DNA of 64,000 bases from Paracoccus maritimus (GCF_025195095.1 NZ_JANAVZ010000009.1:87516-151515); one strand, 5' to 3'; counted from the stretch's first letter, positions 29,761 to 39,586 are shown. The notes: a model not told the origin generated them from the sequence alone. Numbers and translations are program-made.

Positions 29761-31320
29761 CTACGCCACCCAATCCGTCGGGATGCGCGGCATGGCGGCG
29801 ACAAGGCGGCGGGTATAGGGGGCGCTAGGGGTGTCGATGACCTGTTCGGCGGCGCCGTCCTCGACGATTCGGCCTTTCTGCATCACCAGGACGCGGTCGG
29901 TGATGCCGCGCACCACCGACAGATCATGGCTGATGAACAGATAGGACAGGCCGTGACTGCGGCGCAGACCGGCCAGCAGGTCCAGCACCTGCGCCCGGAC
30001 GCGGACATCCAGCGCGCTGACCGCCTCGTCCAGCACAATCAGGTCGGGGCGGATGATCAGGGCGCGAGCGATGGCGATGCGCTGACGCTGCCCGCCCGAG
30101 AATTCGTGGATATACCTGTCGGCATCATCGGGGTGCAGCCCGACTTCGGACAGGGCGGCGCCGACGCGGTCGCGCCAGCCGGCCGGACGGTCGGTCAGGT
30201 GGAACGGTTCGGCCACCAGGCGGGCGACGCGCCAACGGGGATCGAAGCTGCCGAACGGGTCCTGAAACACCACCTGCATACGCGCGCGCAGATCGCGCGG
30301 CATCCGCCGCCCTGCCATCACCTGTCGCCCGTCCAGCGCGATCGTGCCGCCCTGCAACGGATCAAGGCCAAGTATCGCGCGGGTCAGCGTCGATTTCCCG
30401 CATCCGGATTCGCCGACCAGTCCGACGCTTTCGCCGCGTCCGATGGTCAGGCTGACCCCATCGACCGCGCGAAGCCTGTCGCCTCCGGGCAGGCGGTATT
30501 CACGAACGGCGTCGCGGATCCGCAGCAGCGGGCTGCCGGTCGCGGGCGCATGGCGCGACGGGGCATGGCGCGAGGCCGCGAAAAGCTGGTGCGTATAGGG
30601 GTGCGACCGGGTGCGGAACAGCGTCTCGGTCGGTCCTTCCTCGACGATCTCGCCCGCTTTCATCACCGCCACGCGGTCGGCCAGACCCGCGACCACGGCA
30701 AGATCATGGGTGATCAGCAACAGCGCCATTCCTTCTTCGCGGACCAGCCCGGCCAGCAGGTCAAGGATCTGCGCCTGCGTGGTGACGTCCAGCGCGGTCG
30801 TGGGTTCGTCCGCGATCAGCAGGTCGGGCCGTTCGGCGATGGCCAGCGCGATGGCCACCCGCTGACGCTGGCCGCCCGACAATTCATGCGGATAGAGGGT
30901 CAGCGGAAAGCGCGGATCGGGCAGGCCGACGCGGTCCAGCCTTTCGCGGGCGCGGGCCAGCGCCGCCGTGCGGTCCATGCCGTGGTGGATGCGCAGCACC
31001 TCGGCCACCTGATCGCCGATGGTCATCAGCGGGTTCAGGGCTGTCATCGGTTCCTGAAAGATCATCCCGATCCGCCTGCCGCGGATCTTGCACAGCGCAG
31101 GTTCGGACATGGTCAGCAGGTTCTGCCCGTCCAGCATCACCTGGCCGCCGATCTGCGCCCGGTGCGGCAGAAGGCCCATGATCGCCAGCGCCGTCATCGA
31201 CTTGCCCGATCCGCTTTCGCCGACCAGCCCGGTGATCGATCCGGGGTGAAGCCGCAGATCGACATCGCGCAGCACCTGCGTGCCCCGGATCGTGACCGAC
31301 AGATCGCGCAGATCGATCAC
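29761..31320 (-). CDS. Peptide/nickel-type ABC transporter, fused double ATP-binding protein
   Basis: The 519-residue protein contains two ABC ATPase domains (about 1-245 and 260-510). Walker A motifs are GESGSGKS and GESGCGKS; signatures are LSGGQRQR and FSGGQRQR. Each domain also has its Walker B/D-loop. It corresponds to DppD+DppF fused in one chain, as in GsiA/YejF-like proteins, and powers uptake of oligopeptides or similar solutes. GTG at 31320 overlaps the upstream permease stop. It is the last gene of the operon; no binding protein is present. Confidence 0.92.
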   Translation of the reverse strand: MIDLRDLSVTIRGTQVLRDVDLRLHPGSITGLVGESGSGKSMTALAIMGLLPHRAQIGGQVMLDGQNLLTMSEPALCKIRGRRIGMIFQEPMTALNPLMTIGDQVAEVLRIHHGMDRTAALARARERLDRVGLPDPRFPLTLYPHELSGGQRQRVAIALAIAERPDLLIADEPTTALDVTTQAQILDLLAGLVREEGMALLLITHDLAVVAGLADRVAVMKAGEIVEEGPTETLFRTRSHPYTHQLFAASRHAPSRHAPATGSPLLRIRDAVREYRLPGGDRLRAVDGVSLTIGRGESVGLVGESGCGKSTLTRAILGLDPLQGGTIALDGRQVMAGRRMPRDLRARMQVVFQDPFGSFDPRWRVARLVAEPFHLTDRPAGWRDRVGAALSEVGLHPDDADRYIHEFSGGQRQRIAIARALIIRPDLIVLDEAVSALDVRVRAQVLDLLAGLRRSHGLSYLFISHDLSVVRGITDRVLVMQKGRIVEDGAAEQVIDTPSAPYTRRLVAAMPRIPTDWVA

Positions 31321-32129
31321 CGCGCCACCTTCAGCCGCGGGTCCAGCGCATCGCGCAAGCCGTCGCCCAGAAGGTTCAGCCCCAGCACCGTCAGCACGAT
31401 GCACAGGCCGGGAATGATCGCGACATGCGGGGCCAGTGTGACCATGGTCTGGGCCTCGGCCAGCATCCGGCCCCAGCTTGGCGTGGGCGGCTGCGCGCCA
31501 AGCCCCACATAGGACAGGGCGGCCTCGGCCAGGATGCCGAGGCTGAACTGGATAGTGCCTTGCACGATCAGCAGATTGGCGATGTTGGGCAGGATATGCT
31601 GCAGGCTGATCAGCGCGGTGCCCTTGCCCGACACCTCGGCCGCACGGATATAGTCCAGCGTCCAGATCGGCAGTGCCCCGCCGCGCGTGACGCGGGCAAA
31701 GACCGGGATGTTGAAGATGCCGATGGCGATGATCGCGTTCAATGCCGAGGGTCCGAAGACGGCGGTGATCAGGATCGCGATGACGAGGCTGGGGAAGGCA
31801 AAGATCAGGTCGTTGCCGCGCATCACCAGATCGTCCAGCCAGCCGCCGCGATGGGCGGCCGCCAGCAGTCCCAGCGGCACGCCGACGCCCGCGCCGATGC
31901 CCACAGCCACCAGCGCGACGGCGATTGAGACCCGCGCGCCCAGCATCACCATCGACAGGATGTCGCGTCCGAAATGATCGGTGCCGAAAGGATGGGCGGC
32001 GGAGGGCGGTTGCAGCCGGTCGGCGATCGCAAGCTGGGTGATGTCATGTGGTGTCCAGGCGAAGGACAGGACCGCCGCGATCAGCGCCAGCCCGGCCAGC
32101 GCCGCGCCCAGGATCATGCCCCATCTCAT
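31317..32129 (-). CDS. ABC transporter permease, DppC-like
   Basis: The 270-residue inner-membrane permease has about six hydrophobic segments. The DppC-type N-terminal motif is HPFGTDHFGRDILSMVMLGAR, in part, and the EAA loop region is VSGKGTALISLQHILPN. It pairs with the DppB-like permease to form the membrane channel of a peptide/nickel-family importer. ATG at 32129 overlaps the upstream stop codon (ATGA), and its own stop overlaps the ATPase start, so the three genes are tightly coupled. Confidence 0.92.
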   Translation of the reverse strand: MRWGMILGAALAGLALIAAVLSFAWTPHDITQLAIADRLQPPSAAHPFGTDHFGRDILSMVMLGARVSIAVALVAVGIGAGVGVPLGLLAAAHRGGWLDDLVMRGNDLIFAFPSLVIAILITAVFGPSALNAIIAIGIFNIPVFARVTRGGALPIWTLDYIRAAEVSGKGTALISLQHILPNIANLLIVQGTIQFSLGILAEAALSYVGLGAQPPTPSWGRMLAEAQTMVTLAPHVAIIPGLCIVLTVLGLNLLGDGLRDALDPRLKVAR

Positions 32130-33067
32130 CGGTTGCGCAGCCTTGGATCGACGGCGGCATAGGCCAGATCGACCAGGAAGGTCACGGCGATCACGGCGGC
32201 GACCAGCACCAGCACGGCCGATTGCACCACGATCAGGTCGCGCTGGCTGATCGCCTGAAAGATCAGCCGGCCCAGGCCGGGCAGGTAGAAGACGTTCTCG
32301 ATGATGATTGCGCCGGCCAGAAGAAAGGAAAACTGCATTCCCATGATGGTCAGCACCGGGATCAGCGCGTTGCGCAGCGCGTGGCGGCGCAGTGTCTGTC
32401 CGGCGGTCAGCCCCTTGGCGCGGGCGGTTCGGATATAGTCCTGTCCCTGCGTCTCGATCAGTGCGGATCGCAGCACGCGGGCAAGGATCGCGGCCTGCGG
32501 CAGGGCCAGCGCCACGGCGGGCAGGATCAGCGATCGCAGCGCGGCGTCAGGCTGGCTCCAGCCCGGAAAGCCGCCTGCGGGCAGCCAGCGCAGCTTGACC
32601 GCGAACAGCAGCACCAGAAGCATCGCGAACCAGAAATTCGGAAGCGCAATTCCCAGCTGCGTGCCGCCCATCACCGCCGCATCGCCCGCCTTGCCCCGGC
32701 GCGCGGCGGCGTAGATGCCCACGGGAAAGGCGATCGCGGCGGCTAGCGTCAGCGCCATCAGCGCCAGCGGCAGCGACACCTGCATCCGTTCCAGGATCAT
32801 CCCCCCGATCGGGGTCTTGTAGGTGAAGCTTTGTCCAAGATCGCCTTGCAGCAGCGCGCCGACCCATGCCGCGTAGCGCAAGGGCAGGGGCTGATCCAGC
32901 CCCATCTGCTGACGCAGCGCGGCGACCGTTTCGGGCTGTGCGCCGGTGCCCAGCATGAAGCTGGCCGGATCGCCGGGCACCAGTTCGACGACCGAAAATA
33001 TCAGCGCCGAGGCCACCAGCAGGCTTAGCCCCAACGAGATCATCCGGCGAAGAACATAGCGCAGCAT
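32126..33067 (-). CDS. ABC transporter permease, DppB-like
   Basis: The 313-residue permease has the DppB features: an N-terminal TM then VVELVPGDPASFMLG, LGQSFTYKTPI, and the EAA loop IRTARAKGLTAGQTLRRHAL. The ATG at 33067 starts the conserved N-terminus; the open frame upstream of it is not conserved. It is the first gene of a three-gene operon, divergent from the short-chain dehydrogenase. The missing solute-binding protein means the substrate cannot be inferred. Confidence 0.92.
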   Translation of the reverse strand: MLRYVLRRMISLGLSLLVASALIFSVVELVPGDPASFMLGTGAQPETVAALRQQMGLDQPLPLRYAAWVGALLQGDLGQSFTYKTPIGGMILERMQVSLPLALMALTLAAAIAFPVGIYAAARRGKAGDAAVMGGTQLGIALPNFWFAMLLVLLFAVKLRWLPAGGFPGWSQPDAALRSLILPAVALALPQAAILARVLRSALIETQGQDYIRTARAKGLTAGQTLRRHALRNALIPVLTIMGMQFSFLLAGAIIIENVFYLPGLGRLIFQAISQRDLIVVQSAVLVLVAAVIAVTFLVDLAYAAVDPRLRNR

Positions 33068-33163
33068 GACACCGACGCTAATCCGCCGGCGCGCGGCGGT
33101 AAAGCGGGTTGCACCTGCCGTCCGTCTGGCGATCATGTGCGCAGAAAAAGGGAATGGGGCAGC

Positions 33164-33904
33164 ATGAGACTTCAGGACAGGATTGCCATCGTGACGGGCG
33201 GGGGCAGCGGCTTTGGTGCGGGGATCGCGCGCAAATTCGCGGCCGAGGGCGCGCAGGTGGTCGTCGCCGACATCAACGAATCCGCCGCCCTTCAGATCGC
33301 GGAGGAAATCGGCGGCCTTGGTGTCCATGCCGATGTCGCCGACAGCGCCAGCGTCGCGGAAATGGTGGCGCAGACGATCCGGGCGTTCGGGAAGATCGAC
33401 GTGATGGTGAACAACGCGGGCGTGACGCATCTGCCGACGCCGATGGAAGAGGTCACCGAGGCGGATTTCGACCGGGTTCTGGCGGTCAACTGCAAGTCGA
33501 TCTATCTGATCGCGCGCGAGATCGTGCCGCTGATGAAGACCGCAGGACGGGGTGCGATCGTGAACGTCGCCTCGACCGCGGGCGTGTCGCCGCGGCCGCG
33601 GCTGAACTGGTACAATGCCTCGAAGGGCTGGCTGATCACCGCCACGCGGGCCATGGCGGTCGAGCTTGCGCCGTTCGGCATCCGTGTGAATGCGATCAAT
33701 CCGGTGGCCGGGGAAACCCCGCTGCTGAAAAGCTTCATGGGCGAGGACACGCCCGAGATGCGGGCCAAATTCCTGTCCACGATCCCCATCGGGCGTTTCT
33801 CGACGCCCGAGGACATGGGCAACGCGGCCTGTTTCCTGGCCTCGGACGAGGCGTCGATGATCACCGGCGTGGCGATGGAGGTCGATGGCGGGCGCTGTAT
33901 CTGA
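33164..33904 (+). CDS. Short-chain dehydrogenase/reductase
   Basis: The 246-residue classical SDR has the cofactor motif TGGGSGFGAG (residues ~11-20), NNAGV, catalytic Ser near residue 139 in VASTAG, and YNASK (Tyr/Lys pair ~153-157). A loop Asp in VVADINE suggests NAD over NADP, as an acidic residue after strand beta-2 favours NAD. Substrate unknown; FabG-like or a sugar/alcohol dehydrogenase are equally possible. It is beside, but on the opposite strand to, the glycerate kinase. Confidence 0.88.
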   Translation: MRLQDRIAIVTGGGSGFGAGIARKFAAEGAQVVVADINESAALQIAEEIGGLGVHADVADSASVAEMVAQTIRAFGKIDVMVNNAGVTHLPTPMEEVTEADFDRVLAVNCKSIYLIAREIVPLMKTAGRGAIVNVASTAGVSPRPRLNWYNASKGWLITATRAMAVELAPFGIRVNAINPVAGETPLLKSFMGEDTPEMRAKFLSTIPIGRFSTPEDMGNAACFLASDEASMITGVAMEVDGGRCI

Positions 33905-33929
33905 GGGGCGCCGCCATCGGCGCGGCGTC

Positions 33930-35174
33930 CTAAGGCGTCAGCAGCATGACCTGCACATCGGCGACATTGGTTCCCGTGGCCTTTGTCACAAGCAGGTCGC
34001 CCGCGTGCTTCAGTGCCGCGTAGCTGTCGTTGTTGGCCAGCAGGGCCGCCGCGTCGGCGCCGCTTGCGGCGATGCGGCCGGTCGTTCCCTGATCGACCAG
34101 CCCGCCCGCGGCATCGGTCGGGCCGTCGCGCCCGTCGGTGCCGCCGCTGAGAAACACCCAGCCCGGCGGCAGGTCGCCGCCCTGCATGGCGACGCGCAGC
34201 GCCAGTTCCTGGTTGCGCCCGCCGCGCCCGTCGCCGCGCAGCCGCACCGTGGTCTCGCCGCCGAAGATCAGCGCGGTCGGCTGGCGCAGCGGCGTGTCGC
34301 GTGCGGCGGCGATGATCGTACGGGCGGCGTCGCCCACGTCGCCGGTCAGATGATCGGACACGATCCGGGCCGTCCAGCCCTCGGGCACCGCGCGCTGCAT
34401 CGCCTGAAGCGACAGATCGTTGCTGCCGATCAGGTGATTGTCCGCGTCCGGCGACCGTGATGGTTCCCGGGGCGTTTCCAGCAATTCGCGCACAGGCTGC
34501 GGCAGGCGATCGAACAATCCGTGATCGCGCAGCAGCGCCAGCGCGTCGGCGCGGCTTCCCAGCGGCGCGGTCGTCGGGCCGCTGGCGATGGCGGCCAGAT
34601 CGTTGCCGATCACGTCCGACAGGATCAGCGCGGTGACCGGGGCGGGGGCCGCCAGACGCAGGAAACCGCCACCCTTCAGCGTGGAAAGCTGCTGCCGGAC
34701 CAGGTTCATCGACGCGATGTCCAGCCCGCTTTCCAGCAGGACGCGATTGACCTGTTGCTTGTCCTTCAGGGTCAGGGGCGGGATCGGGGCGGGCACCAGC
34801 GCCGATCCGCCACCCGAGATCAGGGCATAGACGTGATCATCCGCGCCCGCCTTGGACAGCAACCCGGCGATCTGCTGTCCGGCGTGCAGACCCGCCGCGT
34901 CGGGCACGGGATGGCCTGCCTTCAGAACGCGGGCGCCTGCCACGGTTTGGTTGTTTTCATGATGCGTGACGGCAAGCGCGTCGAAGGGCTGCGGCACATG
35001 GCGCATCGCCTCGGCCAACATGGCGGGGGCGGCCTTGCCGATCGCGACCAGATAGTGCTGTCCACGGCCATGCAGCGCGGCGGGCGGGTGATCTTCGAAA
35101 TACGCGCGCACGGCGCGGGCCGGATCGGCCGCGCCGACGGCGACATCATACAAATGCCGCGCCAGCGCGCGCAT
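33930..35174 (-). CDS. gckA: Glycerate 2-kinase (GckA/TtuD, MOFRL family)
   Basis: This kinase phosphorylates D-glycerate to 2-phosphoglycerate, the step that returns serine-cycle carbon to central metabolism. The 414-residue protein has the DUF4147 domain (HYLVAIGKAAPAM, ALISGGGSAL, QQLSTLKGGG) and the C-terminal MOFRL domain (GGETTVRLRGDGRGGRNQE, SGGTDGRDGPTDAAG). The ATG at 35174 is 17 bases after the malyl-CoA lyase stop. It is in the - strand unit of the serine-cycle island, with mclA upstream. Confidence 0.9.
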   Translation of the reverse strand: MRALARHLYDVAVGAADPARAVRAYFEDHPPAALHGRGQHYLVAIGKAAPAMLAEAMRHVPQPFDALAVTHHENNQTVAGARVLKAGHPVPDAAGLHAGQQIAGLLSKAGADDHVYALISGGGSALVPAPIPPLTLKDKQQVNRVLLESGLDIASMNLVRQQLSTLKGGGFLRLAAPAPVTALILSDVIGNDLAAIASGPTTAPLGSRADALALLRDHGLFDRLPQPVRELLETPREPSRSPDADNHLIGSNDLSLQAMQRAVPEGWTARIVSDHLTGDVGDAARTIIAAARDTPLRQPTALIFGGETTVRLRGDGRGGRNQELALRVAMQGGDLPPGWVFLSGGTDGRDGPTDAAGGLVDQGTTGRIAASGADAAALLANNDSYAALKHAGDLLVTKATGTNVADVQVMLLTP

Positions 35175-35190
35175 GTCTTCGGTGTTCGGC

Positions 35191-36165
35191 TCAGCCTGCA
35201 ATCTGACGCGCCTTTTCGACCAGCACCTGCGCCTGCCGGATCGAGGCATAGTCGATCAGCCGTCCATCCAGCGATACGGCGCCCTTGCCGGCGGCCTCGG
35301 CCTCGGCCATCGCGTTTAGGATCTTCTGCGCGCGGGCGATTTCGGCGTCAGACGGGCTCATCACCTCATTGGCCAGGGCGATCTGGCTGGGATGGATCGC
35401 CCATTTGCCTTCGCAGCCCAGCACGGCGGCGCGATAGGCGGCGGCCCTGAAGCCGTCGGGGTCCGAGAAATCGCCGAACGGGCCATCGATCGGGCGCAGC
35501 CCGTTGGCGCGTGCGGCGACGACCATCCGCGACAGCGCATAGTGCCACATGTCGCCCCAGTGCACCTGACGTTCACCGGCGGGATCGGGGTCGGTCAGCA
35601 CGGCATAGTTTTCGTTCACGCCGCCGATCACGGTGGTCCGGGCGCGGGTGCTGGCGGCATAGTCCGCGACGCCGAAATGCAGGCTTTCATTGCGCTTCGA
35701 CGCTGCCGCGATGTCGCTGACATTCTGCATGCCCAATGCCGTTTCGATGATATGTTCGAACCCGATCCGCTTGGTCCAGCCCTTGGCATCCTCGATCTGC
35801 GTGACCAGCATGTCCACGGCATAGACATCGGCGGCGGTTCCGACCTTGGGGATCATGATCAGGTCAAGCCGCTGTCCGGCCTGTTCGACCACATCGACCA
35901 CGTCGCGATACATGTAATGCGTGTCCAGACCGTTGATTCGGACCGACATGGTTTTCCTGCCCCAGTCGATCTCGTTCAGGGCCTTGATGATATTTTTGCG
36001 CGCCTGTTCCTTTTCATCCGGTGCAACCGCGTCTTCGAGGTCAAGAAAGATCACATCGGCGGCGCATTCTGCGGCCTTCTGAAACATTTGCGGCTGGCTG
36101 CCGGGCACGGCCAGCTCGCTGCGGTTCAGCCGCGCCGGGGCCTGTTCGATGGAATGGAAACTCAT
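35191..36165 (-). CDS. mclA: Malyl-CoA lyase
   Basis: This HpcH/HpaI-CitE-family lyase splits malyl-CoA into acetyl-CoA and glyoxylate in the serine cycle. The 324-residue protein has the family sequence LDLEDAVAPDEKEQAR (metal-binding acidic residues), RINGLDTHYMYRDVVD, MIPKVG and DYAAST, and closes with KWAIHPSQI. It resembles Methylobacterium MclA more than the Rhodobacter Mcl1 used in the ethylmalonyl-CoA pathway. ATG at 36165 has GAGGAGCG upstream. The neighbours (mtkAB, sga, hprA, gckA) fit the serine-cycle role. Confidence 0.93.
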   Translation of the reverse strand: MSFHSIEQAPARLNRSELAVPGSQPQMFQKAAECAADVIFLDLEDAVAPDEKEQARKNIIKALNEIDWGRKTMSVRINGLDTHYMYRDVVDVVEQAGQRLDLIMIPKVGTAADVYAVDMLVTQIEDAKGWTKRIGFEHIIETALGMQNVSDIAAASKRNESLHFGVADYAASTRARTTVIGGVNENYAVLTDPDPAGERQVHWGDMWHYALSRMVVAARANGLRPIDGPFGDFSDPDGFRAAAYRAAVLGCEGKWAIHPSQIALANEVMSPSDAEIARAQKILNAMAEAEAAGKGAVSLDGRLIDYASIRQAQVLVEKARQIAG

Positions 36166-36268
36166 CTCGGTTCGCTCCTCGTGGGGAATTCGGATCGGCG
36201 CCCTCATGCAACGAAGAAATGATCTTTCGCGTCAAGACGGCGCTAGGTCGCATTCCTGCGTTCCCGTA

Positions 36269-36925
36269 TCAGCCGTCGGCAGGTGTGCCGTCCCCGCCGG
36301 GCAGGCGGTTCGAATAGAAGAAGGCGATGGCCTGCGCGCGGTTCCTGACCGACAGCTTGTCGTAAAGGTTCGACAGGTGGAACTTGACCGTGTTGGTCGA
36401 GATGCCAAGTTCTTTCGACAACTCACGGTTGCTGAGGCCCCTCGACAGCGCCTCGAGCATCACCCTTTCGCGGCGTGACAGGCTGTGGATCGGATCCTTC
36501 TGCAAATCGCGCACGTCCAGATAGGGAAAGACCATCTTCCCGGCGGCGACCGCGACGCAGGTATCCAGCAGCGCCTCGACCGGGCCGTTGCGGGTGACGA
36601 AACCCGCGGCGCCCGCGCCCATCGCGGCGCGGTGCGCGGCGCTGCCCTGATCGGCATAGACGACCATGCGCAGGCCGTCGTCCTGTTCGCGCAAAACCTC
36701 CAGCAGGCGCGCGCCGCCCAAGATCGGCAGGTCCCAGTCGATCACGCCGACCTGTGAAGGCACGCGGACGACATTGGCCAGAAATCCCTCGGCCGTGGAG
36801 GAGGTCGCGATCAGCGAGAAGCGGGGATCACGCTCGAACACCGCCGACATGGCGGACAGGACCAGCGGATTGCTGCAGGCAAGACTGACGGAAATCCGGG
36901 AAGTCGATGCGCTTAGGGTCGGCAT
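36269..36925 (-). CDS. LuxR-type regulator with atypical receiver domain
   Basis: The 218-residue protein has an N-terminal receiver-like domain and a C-terminal LuxR/NarL helix-turn-helix (LSRRERVMLEALSRGLSNRELSKELG, in part, ~150-200). The phospho-acceptor-like Asp is present (VIDWDLP, ~63). However, the N-terminal acidic pair is ACS instead of ADD, and the conserved lysine is Arg in AAGFVTRNGP. Phosphorylation is therefore doubtful and it may respond to another signal. No histidine kinase is near. It diverges from the sga operon, so it is the likely regulator of both serine-cycle units. Confidence 0.88.
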   Translation of the reverse strand: MPTLSASTSRISVSLACSNPLVLSAMSAVFERDPRFSLIATSSTAEGFLANVVRVPSQVGVIDWDLPILGGARLLEVLREQDDGLRMVVYADQGSAAHRAAMGAGAAGFVTRNGPVEALLDTCVAVAAGKMVFPYLDVRDLQKDPIHSLSRRERVMLEALSRGLSNRELSKELGISTNTVKFHLSNLYDKLSVRNRAQAIAFFYSNRLPGGDGTPADG

Positions 36926-36991
36926 TCTGGTCCTTTCCTCTGATTCCCGCCCGGATCGGGTAGGTTCACTTCAGCCAAAGGTAGCATTTCC

Positions 36992-37003
36992 ACCCTTATG
37001 GGT
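36992..37003. promoter_or_regulatory. Palindrome in the serine-cycle divergent promoter
   Basis: ACCC (36992-36995), TTAT and GGGT (37000-37003) form a perfect inverted repeat in the 189-base region between the LuxR regulator and sga. A second inverted repeat, TGTTCC at 37078-37083 and GGAACA at 37102-37107, lies close to the sga start. Either could be a binding site of the divergent LuxR protein. Confidence 0.4.
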
Positions 37004-37048
37004 AGGTAAACAGCCATCCCAATGGATACCAATATGCAGGAGTAACGC

Positions 37049-37096
37049 ATGTTGTGGTTCCAGTCGAGACAGGGCCTTGTTCCAAGAGCAATTTAG
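37049..37096 (+). CDS. Possible 15-residue leader peptide before sga
   Basis: ATG at 37049 follows a strong ribosome site (GCAGGAG, 5-base spacing) and opens a 15-codon frame ending TAG at 37094-37096, 18 bases before the sga ATG. The sga start itself lacks a good ribosome site, which makes a translated leader coupled to sga plausible. The peptide holds no runs of one amino acid. Chance is possible. Confidence 0.35.
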   Translation: MLWFQSRQGLVPRAI

Positions 37097-37114
37097 TTTC
37101 GGGAACATGCTGAT

Positions 37115-38362
37115 ATGAGCAAGATAGTGATTTTCCCGCGGTTGGAGATTCCGCCGACTCTGGCGGCTGGACCGGGGCCGGGCAATACCGATCCACGGGT
37201 TCTGGCCCGGTTCGCCGGCGCGGGCACCGCCGACCACATGCAGGCTGATGTCCTGCGCGGCATGATCGAATGCAAGCAGATGCTGCGCGAGGTGATGGGA
37301 ACCCGCAACATCCACACTTTCGGCGTCGCCGGGACCGGGTGGAGCGGTTTGGACGCGATGTTCGGCGCCGTCATGCCGGGTGACAAGGTGGTGATGTTCG
37401 TGAACGGCACGTTCTCGGGGATCGACGGGCTGACGGTGCGGATGAAGGCCGCCACCCCCGAAGAACTGGCGGCCAGCCCGCTGGATCCGCAGGCGGCATC
37501 GGTCACTGTCGTCACGGTGCCACATGGCGAGTCCGTCACCGGCGAGGTCGTTGAGGCTGCGCTGGCCGAACATCGGCCGAGATGGGCGGTTATGGCGCAT
37601 TGGGAAACCGGTTCGGGCCGGATCAACGATCTGCGCGGATTTTCGGACGCCTGCGAACGTCACGATGTGATGGGACTTGTCGATGCGGTGTCGTCGCTGG
37701 GTGTCGCGAATTTCCGGATCGATGACTTTCCGGGCGTGCATGGCTGGGCCTCGTGCCCGCAAAAGGGCATCTGCTGCCTGCCGCTGACCTATGCGCCGGT
37801 GTCCTTCAGCGACCGTTACATCGCCACGTTGCGGGCGACCGGATGCCGCAGTTTCGTCCATCATCCGATCCTGGAGGCGCGGCACTGGGGCATCATCGAC
37901 GGCAAGGATGTCGAGAAGGGAACATATCACCGCACCCACAGTGCCTATGCGGTCGCGGCCTTTCACGAGGCGCTGCGGATCACCCTGCAGGAAACCGTCG
38001 CGGACCGGGCGAAAAACTATGCCTTCCACGAGGCGGTGCTGCGCGAGGCGGTCACGGCGATGGGCTGCAAGGTGACGTCCAACATGACCTCGCTGGTGGT
38101 GCTGACGCTGCCGGACGATCTGGCCGGGCGCGAGATGGAACTGGTGCAGACCTGCCGTGCCGAGGGTTTCGGCATCTGGCCCACGCTGTCCGAACCCGTG
38201 CAGGTCCGCATCGGCATCCTGAACCTGCTGAACCGCCGCGCGATCACCGAGATCGTCACCCGGTTCGGCGAGGCGATGAACCGGATGGGGGCGGGCATCG
38301 ACATGACGCGGATCACGGCAATTCTGGACCGACAGTTCGATCGCGCCGTCGCGGCGGAATAA
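37115..38362 (+). CDS. sga: Serine-glyoxylate aminotransferase
   Basis: This PLP enzyme transfers the serine amino group to glyoxylate, giving hydroxypyruvate and glycine in the serine cycle. The 415-residue class V aminotransferase contains AAGPGPGNTDPRVL near the N-terminus, the Asp in LVDAVSSLGV and the PLP lysine in CPQKGICC. ATG at 37115 is the first in the conserved region. It heads the + strand operon sga-mtkA-mtkB-hprA, 24 bases before mtkA. Confidence 0.94.
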   Translation: MSKIVIFPRLEIPPTLAAGPGPGNTDPRVLARFAGAGTADHMQADVLRGMIECKQMLREVMGTRNIHTFGVAGTGWSGLDAMFGAVMPGDKVVMFVNGTFSGIDGLTVRMKAATPEELAASPLDPQAASVTVVTVPHGESVTGEVVEAALAEHRPRWAVMAHWETGSGRINDLRGFSDACERHDVMGLVDAVSSLGVANFRIDDFPGVHGWASCPQKGICCLPLTYAPVSFSDRYIATLRATGCRSFVHHPILEARHWGIIDGKDVEKGTYHRTHSAYAVAAFHEALRITLQETVADRAKNYAFHEAVLREAVTAMGCKVTSNMTSLVVLTLPDDLAGREMELVQTCRAEGFGIWPTLSEPVQVRIGILNLLNRRAITEIVTRFGEAMNRMGAGIDMTRITAILDRQFDRAVAAE

Positions 38363-38386
38363 CCGGCGCACAGGGGAGGGGACGAC

Positions 38387-39586
38387 ATGGATATCCATGA
38401 ATATCAGGCCAAGGAAATTCTCAGCAATTTCGGCGTGGCGATTCCGCAGGGCGCACTGGCCTACAGCCCGGAACAGGCGGCCTATCGTGCCCGCGAGATG
38501 GGTGGCAGCCGCTGGGTCGTCAAGGCGCAGGTGCATGCCGGTGGGCGCGGCAAGGCCGGCGGGGTCAAGCTGTGTGACAGCGACGCCGAGATCCAGGACG
38601 TCACCGAAGACATGTTCGGAAAGAAGCTGGTGACGCATCAAACCGGCCCCGAGGGCAAGGGGATCTATCGCGTCTATGTCGAGGCCGCCGTACCGATCGA
38701 GCGCGAGATCTATCTGGGCCTGGTCCTGGATCGCGCCAGTCAGCGCGTGATGATCGTCGCCAGCCGCGAGGGCGGCATGGAGATCGAGGACATCTCGGCC
38801 GAAAAGCCCGACAGCATCGTGCGCGCCACGGTCGAACCTGCGGTCGGCCTGCAGGAATTCCAGTGTCGCGAGATCGCCTTTGCGCTGGGGATCGCGCCGG
38901 CCATGGTGCAGCAGATGGTTCGCACGCTGCGCGGCTGCTATCGCGCCTTCCGCGAACTGGACGCGACCATGGTCGAGGTCAATCCGCTGGTGATCACCGG
39001 CGACGACCGCATCCTGGCATTGGACGCGAAGATGACCTTCGACGACAACGCCCTGTTCCGGCATCCACAGATCAGCGAGTTGCGCGACAAGTCGCAGGAA
39101 GACCCGCGTGAATCGCGCGCGGCGGATCGCGGCCTGAACTATGTCGGTCTGGATGGCCATATCGGCTGCATCGTCAACGGCGCAGGGCTGGCGATGGCGA
39201 CGATGGACACGATCAAGCTGGCGGGGGGCGAGCCCGCGAATTTCCTGGATATCGGCGGCGGCGCCACGCCGGAACGCGTGGCCAAGGCGATCCGGCTGGT
39301 GATGTACGACAAGAAGGTGCAGGCGCTGCTGGTCAACATCTTCGCCGGCATCAATCGCTGCGACTGGGTGGCCGAGGGCGTCGTGCAGGCGCTGCGCGAG
39401 AACCCGGTCGATGTGCCGGTCGTCGTCCGGCTGGCCGGCACCAATGTCGAGGAAGGCCAGAAGATTCTTGCCGAAAGCGGTCTGCCGCTGATCCGCGCCG
39501 CGACCCTGAACGAGGCCGCCGAGCGCGCGGTCGCCGCGTGGAAAAGCGACATGAACCAACAGAACTCGAAGCTGAGGGCCATCTGA
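38387..39586 (+). CDS. mtkA: Malate-CoA ligase subunit beta (ATP-grasp)
   Basis: Together with MtkB this subunit makes malyl-CoA from malate, CoA and ATP. The 399-residue ATP-grasp protein begins [20 protein letters not shown] and has the SucC-like motifs [34 protein letters not shown] and the CoA-ligase stretch [17 protein letters not shown]. It is closest to succinyl-CoA synthetase in fold. The neighbouring mclA and sga, and the lack of other TCA genes, favour malate as substrate. It overlaps mtkB by TGATG. Confidence 0.93.
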   Translation: MDIHEYQAKEILSNFGVAIPQGALAYSPEQAAYRAREMGGSRWVVKAQVHAGGRGKAGGVKLCDSDAEIQDVTEDMFGKKLVTHQTGPEGKGIYRVYVEAAVPIEREIYLGLVLDRASQRVMIVASREGGMEIEDISAEKPDSIVRATVEPAVGLQEFQCREIAFALGIAPAMVQQMVRTLRGCYRAFRELDATMVEVNPLVITGDDRILALDAKMTFDDNALFRHPQISELRDKSQEDPRESRAADRGLNYVGLDGHIGCIVNGAGLAMATMDTIKLAGGEPANFLDIGGGATPERVAKAIRLVMYDKKVQALLVNIFAGINRCDWVAEGVVQALRENPVDVPVVVRLAGTNVEEGQKILAESGLPLIRAATLNEAAERAVAAWKSDMNQQNSKLRAI

